A stretch of 64,000 nt of DNA from Nitrospinaceae bacterium (GTDB lineage Bacteria; Nitrospinota; Nitrospinia; Nitrospinales; Nitrospinaceae): the NCBI GenBank assembly GCA_024644405.1, contig JAHELC010000004.1, forward strand, positions 116,324-180,323. The letters run 5' to 3'. This document shows, piece by piece, positions 9,221-19,171 of the stretch. The stretch's first letter is position 1. Each line of letters opens with the position of its first letter. Under the pieces are notes generated by a model. The model saw only the letters and a list, made by a program, of their open reading frames with translations, did no database searches and was not told the DNA's origin. Both the position numbers and the translations under genes were made by a program.

Positions 9221-12200
9221 TGAAACTCGTCGACGGTTCCATCCGCAACTACCACACGGTTCTGGTGGCCATCGTGATGACGGCTGTCATCGGAATCATC
9301 TGTTACAACACACTGCCGCGACAACTCACCCCTACCGTAGACAAACCGCTGATCGAAGTGCGGACCGAATACCGTGGACTTTCGCCCAACGAGGTGGAGC
9401 GGAATATTACTCGCCGCCTGGAGGAGCAATTGGAGACGGTGGAAGGTCTCAAAAAAATGACCTCGCGGAGCCAGCATGGAGAAAGCTCCATTACCCTGGA
9501 GTTTGAATGGGGCACCGACAAGAAAATCGCCACCATCGACGTCAACAACAAACTCCAGCAGGTGAAGGATCTTCCGGTTCTAGCCGACAAGCCGGTACTG
9601 AAATCCATCTCCACCGACAACTCGAATCCCATCATGTGGGTGATCGTGGAGAAGCCCAATCCGAAGATGCCGGATATCGACCAGAATTACATGTTTCAAG
9701 TGGGGGAGGATATCATTGTACCCCTCCTGCAAAGAGTTGAGGGGGTTTCCGAAGTTTGGCATTTCGGCGGGGAAGATCGGGAGATGCGGGTCGAGTTTGA
9801 TCCTTACAGCCTGGCCCGGCTACACCTCACCTACAAGGATGTGATCCAGAAACTTTCCAGTGAAAACCAGAACACCCGTGCCGGATTTCATGACGAGGCC
9901 AACCGCGAGTACACCGTTCGTACCCTGGGAGAGTTCAAGGACCCGGATGATATTTTAAAAACAGTCATCAAGCGCGACGGCGACAAGACCATCCAGGTGC
10001 GCGATTTCGCCAAAGTGGTCGACGGTTACCAGCGAACCTCTTCGCTGGTACGGATCAACGGCAGGATATCCAACGCGTTCGGTATTATCCGGGAGCAGGG
10101 GGCCAATGTGGTCAGCACCTGTAATGTGGCTGCCGAAACCATCGGAAAATTAAACCGGGAACTCCTCAGCCGCGGCATTCCGATGCAGCTAAAAATCGTC
10201 TACAAGGATGTGGATTACATTGACGAGGCGATGTATCTGGTTAAATCCAATCTGGCCCTGGGGGCGGCGCTGGCGGTGCTCGTGTTGTTGTTGTTTCTGG
10301 GTTCGGTGCGGTCGGTGTTGATCATCGCGATCAGCATCCCCGTCAGCCTGGTGGCGGTTTTCATTGTTTTGAAATTGCTCGGGCGGAGTATCAATATCAT
10401 TTCGCTTGCCGGGATGGCGTTTGCCGTGGGCATGGTGGTGGACAACTCGATTGTGGTGCTGGAAAATATTTACCGGCATCTCACCCTGAAGAAGGGTGTG
10501 TTCAAAGCCGCCTATGACGGCACGGTGGAGGTGTGGGGGGCGGTTTTGTCGTCGACCCTGACCACGCTGGCCGTGTTTCTACCGATCGTGTTCATCCGTG
10601 AGGAAGCTGGACAGTTGTTTCAGGACATAGCCATTACCATCAGTGCCAGCATCGCCTTATCCCTGATCGTTTCCATCACCGTGATTCCGACATTGACCAC
10701 CCTGATGATCCGACTGCGGCCGGGAGAATCCTACGACCCGGGTTTTCTGCATCGCGGGCCCATGAAACCCCTCATCGTTTTCGGAGAGGCGCTGGCCGCA
10801 GCCTATTCCCGAGTCATGAAATTTGTTTTGGGAACAGGGGCCGGCCACATGGCCGTTAAGTTTGGGGTGATACTCGGTATCGTGGGAATGCTGATATGGA
10901 GCACCCTTATTCTTCCGGAACGGGATTACCTGCCCACGGGCAACAGCAATATGGTGTTCATGTTTATTGATCCGGTGGCGGGTGTGCCGGTGGAACAGAA
11001 CATGAAATACTTCGCAGAGTACGAAAAAGAGATCACCGAAATGGAAGACGTGAATAATAATTTTCTGGTGTTCTCCAACCGGTTCAACGGCGGCGGGGCG
11101 ATCGTCAAACCCGAACTGGCGCGGGGCCAGCGCGGTGAAGTGAAAATGGCGGTTAAATCCAATGAAATGGGTGCGCGCATTTTCCAGATACCCGGATACC
11201 GGTTTGCTTTTGCTTCCCAACGCCCCATTTTCCGTTCCGCCTCCAAGACCTTTGATATTGAAATTGTCGGACCGGACATTTTTGAATTGAAGCGAATCTC
11301 CATGGATTTAATCAAAAATATCTCGGGAAGCGAAGGTGTCCATTCTGTTCGACCGGAATTCAAGCTGGGTAATCCTGAACTGCGTTTCGTACCCCGGCGG
11401 CTCAACAACGCGCGCCTGAAGATGGGGATACCGGAAATCGGCGACATCATCGAATCGTTGAACGCCGGCAAATATCTGGGCGAATTCAATGATCGCGGCG
11501 AACCGATCGATTTCGTTCTGGTGCGGGCGGATGCGGAAAAACTCGGTCTGAACGATTATAAAAATCTCCCGATATGGACCGAAGAAAACATGATGACCAA
11601 CCTGGGTTATCTGGTGGAAACGGATATTGTCTCGGGTCCGGCGCGTATCGACCATATCGAAAAGGAGCGTGCGGTCCGACTGCTGGTTCAGGTTCAAAAG
11701 TCTTACCCCATGCAGAAAGTTATCCAGCGCGTTGAGAAAGAGTATCTTGTCCCTGAACGGAGGACCTTGTCGGAGGAATACGGCTTGCGCGTGGGTGGGA
11801 CCGCCGATGATCTGGCATCGACCGAAAAGTCTTTGCTGAATAGTTTTTTCTATGCGGTCGGTTTTATTTATTTGTTGCTCGTTGCGCTGTTCAAATCGTT
11901 CATGCGTCCTTTCATTGTTATGTTGACCGTGGCCCTGGCGGTCTCGGGTTCTTTCTTTGGTATTGCCGGGAACAATGTCCTGCAGAGAATGAATATCAGA
12001 GGCATTCTCGAAGATTTGCAGGCGCCCAACCCCGAAGCCATGCTCCAGGGCTGGGACTGGATCACCTTCGACATATTGACGCAGTTGGGCATCATTATTC
12101 TGGCAGGCATTGTGGTGAACAACGCAATTCTGATCGTACATCAAATGCTGAACAACATCCGGTCCGGCATGGACGAACGCGAAGCTCTTCTCAAATCCTG

Positions 12201-12486
12201 CGAAACCCGCCTGCGGCCTATCATGATGACCGTCATTTCCTCGGTGTGCGGAATGCTTCCTCTGGCGTTTGGTGAAGGCGCCGGAACGGAGCTGTACCGC
12301 GGTATGGGCACCGCCCTGATCGGCGGTTTGATGTTCTCCACGATCTTTACCTTATTCCTCGTGCCGGTTTTGATTTCGCTGATGACCGACCTCGGCCTGC
12401 ATACCCGCAAGGAGGACCTGGTCAAGGAATCTCTGGGCCGGCAGGATTTTGAGCCCGCGGCCAGAGCCGGCACCCCGGCCCAGTGA
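9220..12486 (+). CDS. RND-family efflux pump, inner-membrane subunit
   Basis: 1088 aa, the usual size for AcrB/HAE-type proton-driven exporters. One N-terminal helix (VLVAIVMTAVIGIICYNTLP) is followed by a large periplasmic porter domain, a block of helices near residues 345-510, a second porter domain and a C-terminal helix block. The TM4 proton-relay segment reads GMAFAVGMVVDNSIVVLEN: D408 is kept, but the neighbouring position, aspartate in AcrB, is N409, a variant shared by many uncharacterised members. The second half ends with IIILAGIVVNNAILIVHQM. Substrate class (drug, lipid, metal) cannot be read from sequence; the metal-pump methionine pattern was not noticed. Coupled to the adaptor gene by a 1-nt overlap. 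Confidence 0.93.
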   Translation: MKLVDGSIRNYHTVLVAIVMTAVIGIICYNTLPRQLTPTVDKPLIEVRTEYRGLSPNEVERNITRRLEEQLETVEGLKKMTSRSQHGESSITLEFEWGTDKKIATIDVNNKLQQVKDLPVLADKPVLKSISTDNSNPIMWVIVEKPNPKMPDIDQNYMFQVGEDIIVPLLQRVEGVSEVWHFGGEDREMRVEFDPYSLARLHLTYKDVIQKLSSENQNTRAGFHDEANREYTVRTLGEFKDPDDILKTVIKRDGDKTIQVRDFAKVVDGYQRTSSLVRINGRISNAFGIIREQGANVVSTCNVAAETIGKLNRELLSRGIPMQLKIVYKDVDYIDEAMYLVKSNLALGAALAVLVLLLFLGSVRSVLIIAISIPVSLVAVFIVLKLLGRSINIISLAGMAFAVGMVVDNSIVVLENIYRHLTLKKGVFKAAYDGTVEVWGAVLSSTLTTLAVFLPIVFIREEAGQLFQDIAITISASIALSLIVSITVIPTLTTLMIRLRPGESYDPGFLHRGPMKPLIVFGEALAAAYSRVMKFVLGTGAGHMAVKFGVILGIVGMLIWSTLILPERDYLPTGNSNMVFMFIDPVAGVPVEQNMKYFAEYEKEITEMEDVNNNFLVFSNRFNGGGAIVKPELARGQRGEVKMAVKSNEMGARIFQIPGYRFAFASQRPIFRSASKTFDIEIVGPDIFELKRISMDLIKNISGSEGVHSVRPEFKLGNPELRFVPRRLNNARLKMGIPEIGDIIESLNAGKYLGEFNDRGEPIDFVLVRADAEKLGLNDYKNLPIWTEENMMTNLGYLVETDIVSGPARIDHIEKERAVRLLVQVQKSYPMQKVIQRVEKEYLVPERRTLSEEYGLRVGGTADDLASTEKSLLNSFFYAVGFIYLLLVALFKSFMRPFIVMLTVALAVSGSFFGIAGNNVLQRMNIRGILEDLQAPNPEAMLQGWDWITFDILTQLGIIILAGIVVNNAILIVHQMLNNIRSGMDEREALLKSCETRLRPIMMTVISSVCGMLPLAFGEGAGTELYRGMGTALIGGLMFSTIFTLFLVPVLISLMTDLGLHTRKEDLVKESLGRQDFEPAARAGTPAQ

Positions 12487-12552
12487 GTGTTTACTGAACT
12501 GTTTATTGAATGATACGGAATGCTTGCGGGATCGCTGTCGGTTGTTGAAAAA

Positions 12553-15324
12553 TTATTTTTCGAGGTGGAATGGAATCTTCCAGGTATCCTGTCGTGGGGC
12601 AAACACGATATCCATATAACGGGTTTCCGACGGCACCTGGACCTCCGCCTGCCAGATAACTTTCCCCTCGACATCCATTTTTTCGATGCGTGGGTCGTTC
12701 TGGCTCAAGGGTTTGCCGCGCAGGTTGAGGGGTGTGAAATGGACCAGGGTTTCGCGCGGTCCCTCGATTTCCATGCGCACCCCCTTCTCACTGATTCCGG
12801 TAAATTTCGCTTTCAGGCCATTGGAAGATTGAGCCGTACTGCCGAGTGAGAAAAGGTCCAGGCGAAACGATTCCAGCTTGCGCGGCAAACGGATTTTCAG
12901 ATACCCTTCAAATCCCACCGGAGTTAAGTTTTCATCCTCCTGTTTCACCGGACCCGCCTCCAATCGGATTTGATCCCCTTTAAGCGGCGAAACGTAATTG
13001 GAATTGAGGATTAAAAATTGCTCCCCTTTTACCGAAAGGGTTTTCCTTGCGGGATTGTTCCCGTCTTGGACGATCACCTTTTCAACAGTCAGCTGGGCGG
13101 CGGAAAGATTGTCGGTAATCGCCGCCGTATCCTGGGAATGGACGAGGAAGGACCCCACCGCATACTTCCCTGACTTCTGCCACTTGTTCTGAATATGCAT
13201 ACTTGGGTTCAAACAGATATAAAAAGGACGGGATTGGAACTCGATAGCACTTCTGGAACAAACTTCACGCTTGGGTGTGGAAGCCCTCTGGTTCAGAAGC
13301 GCTCTCTGTGATTGGGTCGATACGGATACGGACCTGAAGAATGGACTTACCGGATAGCTGGGTCTTTTGAATTGAAACTGATAAGGATAAGTTTTTTTTG
13401 ATGTGGTTCGAGCGAAAACGAACTCGACGGTTTTCGGTTGTCCACGAAATTTTTTGTATTTATCGACTCCGTCTCCAAAAAAAAGTGATGATGACGAGGA
13501 ACTGCTGTCTTGAAGATAATTTCCAGACTTGTTCAGGGCGCGTGTTTCGAGTAGGAGTTTTGTTTTACCGCTGGCTATAAAGCTGATGGAATCACCCGCG
13601 TCTTTTTTCATCTTGATCCGAAGACCGCCTGCTTGCACAACTTTATTTTTGAACGGCGCCCGGATTCGCTTTTTGGTGATATTTGATGGAAGCTGAATGA
13701 TGACTTCACCCTCAATGGTGGCGATATCCGATAATCGGGTGCCCGGTATCAGACGAATGGTTTTGGATCCCTGAAGCACATCGAACATCAGGTTGGACCA
13801 CCGGGGTTTGTCCCGGATCAATTTTTTAATAGTGGGGGTCTTCTTAACGCGTTTGATCTCTACGTTCCGGAATCCCTTCTGAAGCGTCACGGCTTTTGAA
13901 TTGCGATCTTTTCCACACAACTCCTCTTTCAATAATTCTTTTCCATTTTTACTGATGACATGGGTGACACGGAACCAGGCACCTGTTCCCTCGCCCTCAT
14001 CGGCAAAGGAATGTATCTCTATTTTTGGAATCGGACTGCTCATGATTTCCAGGTCCAGGTCGATCGCTCCCGCTTCTTTCGGATTGAGTGAGATTCCCTT
14101 GACCAGGATCCCAAAGGGACCAGTGGTGGCCGCAAAACTTTTATCGGGGTCGGCCGTGGCATCAAAAGGATCGAGATCCTTTGGCTTGGGGATGTCTTGA
14201 TATTGATTGACTTCTTTAAGGGGGATAGTTTTTTCGGCCGAAGTATCCTCGCCACCGGAGATGGACATGGATGAAGAAATAGACGACGCAAACCAATCCA
14301 CTCCTTCCTGAAAGACGCCCCCGATTTCCTTTACGAGAGCCTCGTTGATTTTTGCCTGTAAGATAAGTTTTTCATCAGTGGCTTTCGAGTCCAGGTAACT
14401 CAGCAGGTTTTTAACGCTCTTGAATTCTTTTTCGATACCGTCAACGGTTTTCTTTTTCCATTTTTGAAATTCCTGGTGCCGCTCGCGGTTCCAGACGGAA
14501 TCGGTGGATTCCAAAAGCAATTCCAAATCGATCCCTGTTGGATTCCAGGTGACGTTGCCGCCGCCGTACAGACCGGTCACCGGGACCATTTTGTCTTGCA
14601 TGGATTGAGCCATCATGCGGACGAACATATTTTCAGGAATGTCTTTAAGATTTTTAGGCAAAAACACCGCAAAGCTGAATAATTTTTCTTTACGGTAATT
14701 GCGCCAGTAGGACAGGTCCTGCTGGGCTTTCGCCCGGTCCATCCGTTTCAGGAACCAGGCCACCGTTTCGGGGTCGCCGGTGATCAGTCGGTTCTTATCT
14801 GCAATCAGGACTTCAGGCCGTGAGGGTTTGCAGGTATCGATATCAACGGTGGACCACTGCCAGGCGGTGCGGCCATTGATCTCAGTCTGTTTCACATTCT
14901 TATTTGTTTTCCAATTCCGGATCAGGGTTTCTACAGGAAAATTTCCCAGCGCCACCTGCACTTGTCCGGCATCCTTTTCTCGGGCGAAGAAACCACCGAG
15001 AATATAATCCACCGATTCGTTCACCTGCAATCCGGATTGCCCCAGGAAACCCAGAAAAGAAGTATTCGCTTTGCTGTCGTTGCCGGAAGAAGTGGGTAAG
15101 GCCAGCAGGTCTTTCTCTCCAATAAAAGCCTTTTCGAGACGCAGGAGATAGTCCATGTCGAGATAAAACAATCCCACCAGATCAGTGCCTGCCAGAGCGT
15201 CTTCCAACGCGATCAGGCTCTGGGGAGTGGATTGGGGATCGACCTTTTTCGCGGGAGCCGTGTATGCCGGGCTGACAACAGTCAATGGAAGCACAAGTGC
15301 AAAAATTTTAAAAAAACGAAGCAT
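12553..15324 (-). CDS. Large exported protein of unknown function (923 aa)
   Basis: Not recognised. ATG 15324 gives a clear signal peptide (MLRFFKIFALVLPLTVVSPA, then YTAPAKK). The frame is open upstream to 15393, but that extension lacks an export signal. The first about 380 residues alternate helices and strands (LVGLFYLDMDYLLRLEKAF; repeated short hydrophobic stretches) and loosely recall cyanobacterial-type DUF3352 proteins, a weak resemblance. From about 430 onward the protein is beta-rich, with repeated short domains and serine runs, and ends in a beta-sandwich-like tail (TRYMDIVFAPRQDTWKIPFHLEK). No catalytic motif is seen. A periplasmic or cell-surface location is inferred. It converges with the RND operon and lies downstream of the DUF502 gene on the same strand, 157 bp away. 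Confidence 0.75.
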   Translation of the reverse strand: MLRFFKIFALVLPLTVVSPAYTAPAKKVDPQSTPQSLIALEDALAGTDLVGLFYLDMDYLLRLEKAFIGEKDLLALPTSSGNDSKANTSFLGFLGQSGLQVNESVDYILGGFFAREKDAGQVQVALGNFPVETLIRNWKTNKNVKQTEINGRTAWQWSTVDIDTCKPSRPEVLIADKNRLITGDPETVAWFLKRMDRAKAQQDLSYWRNYRKEKLFSFAVFLPKNLKDIPENMFVRMMAQSMQDKMVPVTGLYGGGNVTWNPTGIDLELLLESTDSVWNRERHQEFQKWKKKTVDGIEKEFKSVKNLLSYLDSKATDEKLILQAKINEALVKEIGGVFQEGVDWFASSISSSMSISGGEDTSAEKTIPLKEVNQYQDIPKPKDLDPFDATADPDKSFAATTGPFGILVKGISLNPKEAGAIDLDLEIMSSPIPKIEIHSFADEGEGTGAWFRVTHVISKNGKELLKEELCGKDRNSKAVTLQKGFRNVEIKRVKKTPTIKKLIRDKPRWSNLMFDVLQGSKTIRLIPGTRLSDIATIEGEVIIQLPSNITKKRIRAPFKNKVVQAGGLRIKMKKDAGDSISFIASGKTKLLLETRALNKSGNYLQDSSSSSSSLFFGDGVDKYKKFRGQPKTVEFVFARTTSKKTYPYQFQFKRPSYPVSPFFRSVSVSTQSQRALLNQRASTPKREVCSRSAIEFQSRPFYICLNPSMHIQNKWQKSGKYAVGSFLVHSQDTAAITDNLSAAQLTVEKVIVQDGNNPARKTLSVKGEQFLILNSNYVSPLKGDQIRLEAGPVKQEDENLTPVGFEGYLKIRLPRKLESFRLDLFSLGSTAQSSNGLKAKFTGISEKGVRMEIEGPRETLVHFTPLNLRGKPLSQNDPRIEKMDVEGKVIWQAEVQVPSETRYMDIVFAPRQDTWKIPFHLEK

Positions 15325-15481
15325 GAGTCCGCCATGAAAGAAGAGTAATTGAGTTTGTGTTCTCAGTGTAAGGGCAAAGTTTTGTGCAGACAAATACTTT
15401 GGGAAATTAAATCAGCCGAAAAAATCGGGAAATGTAAATCTGGTTGGGAAGAAGCGAATTATTTGTGTAAAGGAAAGAGAG

Positions 15482-16150
15482 TTATGCCTGAAAATCTTTT
15501 TTGAGCGAAAGGATTTTTGACTGATTGTATTCCGGCGTCACGATTCCCACCGAGATGATGAACTTGATACCCTCCTCGACCGTCATCGTCAGTTCTAAAA
15601 TGTCCTCATTGGCCACGAATACCAGGAATCCTGAAGTGGGGTTGGGGGTGGTCGGGACAAATACGTTGACCAGTTTGGCGGAGGTCAACTCCTGCACTTC
15701 GCCTTCGGTGTAACCGGTGATGAATCCCACCGAATAGATTCCTTTTCGCGGGAACTCCACCAGGACGACTTTGCGGAAGGCTTTGGTGTCGGCCTCGGCG
15801 ATGGTGGTCACCACCTGCTTGGCGCCGGTGTAGATGCTTCGCACAATGGGAATGCGGTTGACAATCATTTCACCGAGTTGGACCAGCTTCGCGCCAAATA
15901 TGTTGCGGGTCAATACACCGACCACGAAGATGAGCAGGATGATCAGGATCAATCCCAGGCCGGGCAGGTGGAAGTCCTCCGGGATGGGGGTGCCGATTTT
16001 GATCAGCCATTGGATGAACCAGGGCACGACCAGGTCGTCCAGAATCTTAAACAGGAAATTGAGGATGAACAGGGTGAAGGCCACCGGAATGGTGATCAGG
16101 ATCCCCGTGATGAAAATGTTGCGGAGGCGGCGTTTTAAGTTGCTGAGCAC
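15482..16150 (-). CDS. DUF502 family membrane protein
   Basis: 222 aa. Two hydrophobic helices near the N terminus (about residues 11-38, IFITGILITIPVAFTLFILN, and 64-85, GLGLILIILLIFVVGVL) are followed by a soluble domain with the family signature IPIVRSIYTGAKQV, then FPRKGIYSVGFITG and VFVPTTPNPTSGFLVFV. These segments are typical of DUF502, a widespread inner-membrane family without an established biochemical role. The length is normal. The ATG at 16150 begins MLSNLKRRLRNIFITG, with a positive-inside start. No partner gene is suggested by the neighbours. Confidence 0.88.
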   Translation of the reverse strand: MLSNLKRRLRNIFITGILITIPVAFTLFILNFLFKILDDLVVPWFIQWLIKIGTPIPEDFHLPGLGLILIILLIFVVGVLTRNIFGAKLVQLGEMIVNRIPIVRSIYTGAKQVVTTIAEADTKAFRKVVLVEFPRKGIYSVGFITGYTEGEVQELTSAKLVNVFVPTTPNPTSGFLVFVANEDILELTMTVEEGIKFIISVGIVTPEYNQSKILSLKKDFQA

Positions 16151-16382
16151 AGTGAATCGGGCCGGTGAATGGGGTTAAAAATATGAGTTTGGCGCGCTAC
16201 CCGCCGAGTCCCGGATTCGGGTCGACAGTTGCGATAGTGTTGGCGCATCGAATTATTATATAGTGATTTATGGGGAAGGCAAGCTGGAAGGGGAGGGGTC
16301 CCGGAGTCTGAAAATTCAATATGCAACAGTGGGGAAATCTGTTAATATCGGTAATCTTAGAACGAAAAATGACTGAAAAATC

Positions 16383-16458
<76 letters not shown>

Positions 16459-16460
16459 GC

Positions 16461-16511
16461 ATGCCGCTGGACTTGGCGTTTCAAATCGCCTGGTTCGGCG
16501 GCATTTTTTTC
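16461..16511 (+). terminator. Rho-independent terminator after tRNA-Ala
   Basis: ATGCCGC (16461-16467) pairs with GCGGCAT (16498-16504). An inner stem GGCG (16475-16478)/CGCC (16487-16490) extends the hairpin, and a T-run follows immediately (16504-16511). It starts 2 nt after the tRNA 3' end. Confidence 0.85.
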
Positions 16512-16733
16512 TGCAGTTCCTGTTGGCCGCGCCGCCAGGTTTCCACTCTCCACTCACAACTGCAAGCACGGTGTGTTCTGGTTGAAATAATTGTCCGGCT
16601 GAAATGTTCTGCAGGGTTTGTTTTATTAATGTATTGTTATGATATTGTGGCGAATCGACATGCGAGGCGATAGGGTAGAATCTTTATCCGGAAATTTTCT
16701 GATTTCAGTTTTTAAAGTCAAACCACGGGGCCT

Positions 16734-18020
16734 ATGGACACGGTTGGCAATATAATCATTCTGATGAGCTTGTTAATGCTGTCCGGATTTTTTTCCGGTG
16801 CCGAGACGGCCCTGATATCCCTGCGCCCGGCACAAGTCCGGAATCTGGTCAACACCGGCCGTAAAGGCGCTGTTCTGGTCGAGCGTATCAAGTCCAATCC
16901 TCAGCAATTGCTGATCACCATCTTAATCGGTAACAACGTGGTCAATATCGGAGCGTCGGTATTGGCCACGGTAATGGCTACAGAACTGTTCGGCCATGAT
17001 GCGCTTGCACTGGTGACGGGTGTTCTGACTCTGGCCATCCTGATGTTCGGCGAAATCATCCCTAAGACCTTTTGTCACAAGTATGCGGAAACCTTTTCCC
17101 TGATCGCGGCACTTCCTGTTTACGTTCTGGAAAAGGTTTTCTTTCCGTTGATCTGGCTCATTGGAAAGGTGATTGCATGGATCAATCATTATTTTGGCAT
17201 CAAGCATAGTAAGGAAGGTGTGGTTTCAGAGGAAGAGTTGCAGGCGATGGTGAACATGAGCGCGGAAGAGGGAACTTTAGAAATCTCAGAAGCGGAAATG
17301 ATCGACCGTGCCATGGGATTCGGGGATATTCTGGTCCAGCAGGTAATGACGCCGCGGGCAGAAATCTGTGGGATTGAAGAAAATCAAACTGTCCGGAATG
17401 CTTTGGAGACCATGATTCATCAGGGCCTGCATTCCCGCCTGCCGGTTTATCGCGGCACCATGGACCATCCGGTGGGCGTGGTCACGATACGCGAAATCAG
17501 CCAAATGTATATGGATCCCAAAACGATCGACAAGCAACTGAAAGAACTGAAATTGTCTTCCGCGATTGTGGTTCCAATCACGCAGCCGATCGAAAGGCTT
17601 TATCGCGAGTTCAGGGTTAAAAAAAAGCATCTGGCTTTGGCGTTGGATGAAAATGGTACGGTGGTGGGTCTTGTTACGTTGGAAGATATTGTTGAAGAAG
17701 TTATGGGGGAAATCCATGACGAAACCGATACGGCGGAAACGCAGCGCATCATGCAACTCGGTGAGAATTCATGGTCTGCCAGCGGCGATACGGAACTGCA
17801 GGAATTTGAGAAAACGACCGATATCTGGCTGGGTCGCGAAAGGGATGATGTCAATGATGAAGAAAGAAGGAAGTCGCTCAGTTTGTTGTTTATTGAAAAC
17901 TTCCAAAGAATACCCAAGGTGGGGAAAACGATTGTGGTCAATAATTGTAATTTGACTATAGAAAGCCTGGACCGCTATAAGATCAGCCGAATCAGAATTG
18001 ACCAGCGGGCCAACAGTTAA
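16734..18020 (+). CDS. CNNM/CorC-HlyC family protein (DUF21, CBS pair, transporter-associated domain)
   Basis: 428 aa, standard for the bacterial 'hemolysin-related' CNNM family, thought to mediate or regulate Mg2+/Co2+ movement. The DUF21 membrane domain covers about residues 1-145: a first helix LMSLLMLSGFFSGAETALIS, the family motif LVERIKSNPQQLLITILIGNN, and FGEIIPKTFCHKYAE. CBS domains follow: VMTPRAEICGIEENQTVRNA and the second with LVTLEDIVEEVMGEI-HDE. The C-terminal CorC_HlyC domain includes GDTELQEFEKTTDIWL and ends near NCNLTIESLDRYKISRIRI. It starts at ATG 16734 with a weak G-rich site upstream, lies downstream of the tRNA terminator as its own unit, and converges with cydB. Confidence 0.9.
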   Translation: MDTVGNIIILMSLLMLSGFFSGAETALISLRPAQVRNLVNTGRKGAVLVERIKSNPQQLLITILIGNNVVNIGASVLATVMATELFGHDALALVTGVLTLAILMFGEIIPKTFCHKYAETFSLIAALPVYVLEKVFFPLIWLIGKVIAWINHYFGIKHSKEGVVSEEELQAMVNMSAEEGTLEISEAEMIDRAMGFGDILVQQVMTPRAEICGIEENQTVRNALETMIHQGLHSRLPVYRGTMDHPVGVVTIREISQMYMDPKTIDKQLKELKLSSAIVVPITQPIERLYREFRVKKKHLALALDENGTVVGLVTLEDIVEEVMGEIHDETDTAETQRIMQLGENSWSASGDTELQEFEKTTDIWLGRERDDVNDEERRKSLSLLFIENFQRIPKVGKTIVVNNCNLTIESLDRYKISRIRIDQRANS

Positions 18021-18133
18021 TTCCTTAACAGGGACCCTCCACAAGAAATTCCGGAATCCAAATCTTACTCAATACCCCTGACCGACATAGATCTGAAAAG
18101 AAATTGCGGGAACAATATCTTGGGTGATCCATT

Positions 18134-19150
18134 TCATGCTTTGGATGGGAACTTGAATATACGAATCAGATAAAACCAAAAAGGAAGAATGATAATGGCT
18201 CCGGCAATCAGCGCGATAAGTAAATATCTCAGGGTGATTTCAGGGGCGGCGACCTGATAAATATTCAGACCCTCAAAACCAAAAGCCTTGGAGGGAGCAA
18301 TGATATAGGGAAATTGTAAATGGTCCCACGCGATGAATGCCAATGCAACTTGAAAGCCAACCAAAATGCGGGCGATGACCGCCAGTCGATGATTCAAGAG
18401 CTTCCACAGAGGTAAAAAAACCGCTGCTGCCAGCAGTACGCAGGTCAGGCTGAACCGATCTGAATAAAATCTGGAAAAAATTTCAGATTCATAAAGTAAA
18501 GCCATGACAATAACAAGTATTCCCATGGCAAACGTAACCAATCCCGCTACCTTGGCCCGAAAAACAAACTGCTTTCGAAGGACGTTTTTGCGGGTTTCGC
18601 CAATAATATACACTGAGGCGATATAGGTCACAAGACAGCAAGAAAAAACTCCAAGAACAAGAGAGAACCCGTTAAACCAGGGGGAAACAAAAGCGGCATA
18701 AAACGAGTCTGCCGCCGGATTGATCCGGCCAATCATTATGCCGCCAAGAACCACGCCTGAACTGAAAGGAGTCAAGATACTGGATACCTCGAAAGCAAGA
18801 GAATAGTATTTTTGGGACTGGTCCCGGTATGCGTCATAGTTGCGAAACGCAAATGCACATCCGCGGAAAATAATACCAAACAGCATCAGCGTTAATGGGA
18901 TGTGGAAGGTGATCGAAATCTGGCTGAAGGCTTTTGGGAAAGCATTTAATAAAATAACAACCGCTAAGACCAGCCAGATATGGTTGACCTCCCAGACCGG
19001 GCCCATTGCTTCATTGATGATCTTTTTCTGTTGCCCCCTGGTATTGCGGTTGACGAACGTTTCCAGAATGCCCGCACCGAAATCTGCTCCGCCCAGCAGC
19101 ACATAAAGCAACAGTACTCCAACCAGAAAGAATGCAACTATTTCGATCAT
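18134..19150 (-). CDS. cydB: Cytochrome bd quinol oxidase subunit II
   Basis: 338 aa, about eight or nine transmembrane helices. The N-terminal signature LLLYVLLGGADFGAGILETF and the following MGPVWEVNHIWLVLAVVILLNAFP are typical of CydB. It is the non-haem-binding partner of CydA in the quinol:O2 oxidoreductase that reduces O2 to water without pumping protons. It lies 21 bp downstream of cydA on the same strand and is clearly co-transcribed. No CydX-like small frame was identified after it, and no cydCD assembly transporter is in the window. Confidence 0.93.
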   Translation of the reverse strand: MIEIVAFFLVGVLLLYVLLGGADFGAGILETFVNRNTRGQQKKIINEAMGPVWEVNHIWLVLAVVILLNAFPKAFSQISITFHIPLTLMLFGIIFRGCAFAFRNYDAYRDQSQKYYSLAFEVSSILTPFSSGVVLGGIMIGRINPAADSFYAAFVSPWFNGFSLVLGVFSCCLVTYIASVYIIGETRKNVLRKQFVFRAKVAGLVTFAMGILVIVMALLYESEIFSRFYSDRFSLTCVLLAAAVFLPLWKLLNHRLAVIARILVGFQVALAFIAWDHLQFPYIIAPSKAFGFEGLNIYQVAAPEITLRYLLIALIAGAIIILPFWFYLIRIFKFPSKA

Positions 19151-19171
19151 AAAAGCAGTTCCAATTTACAT

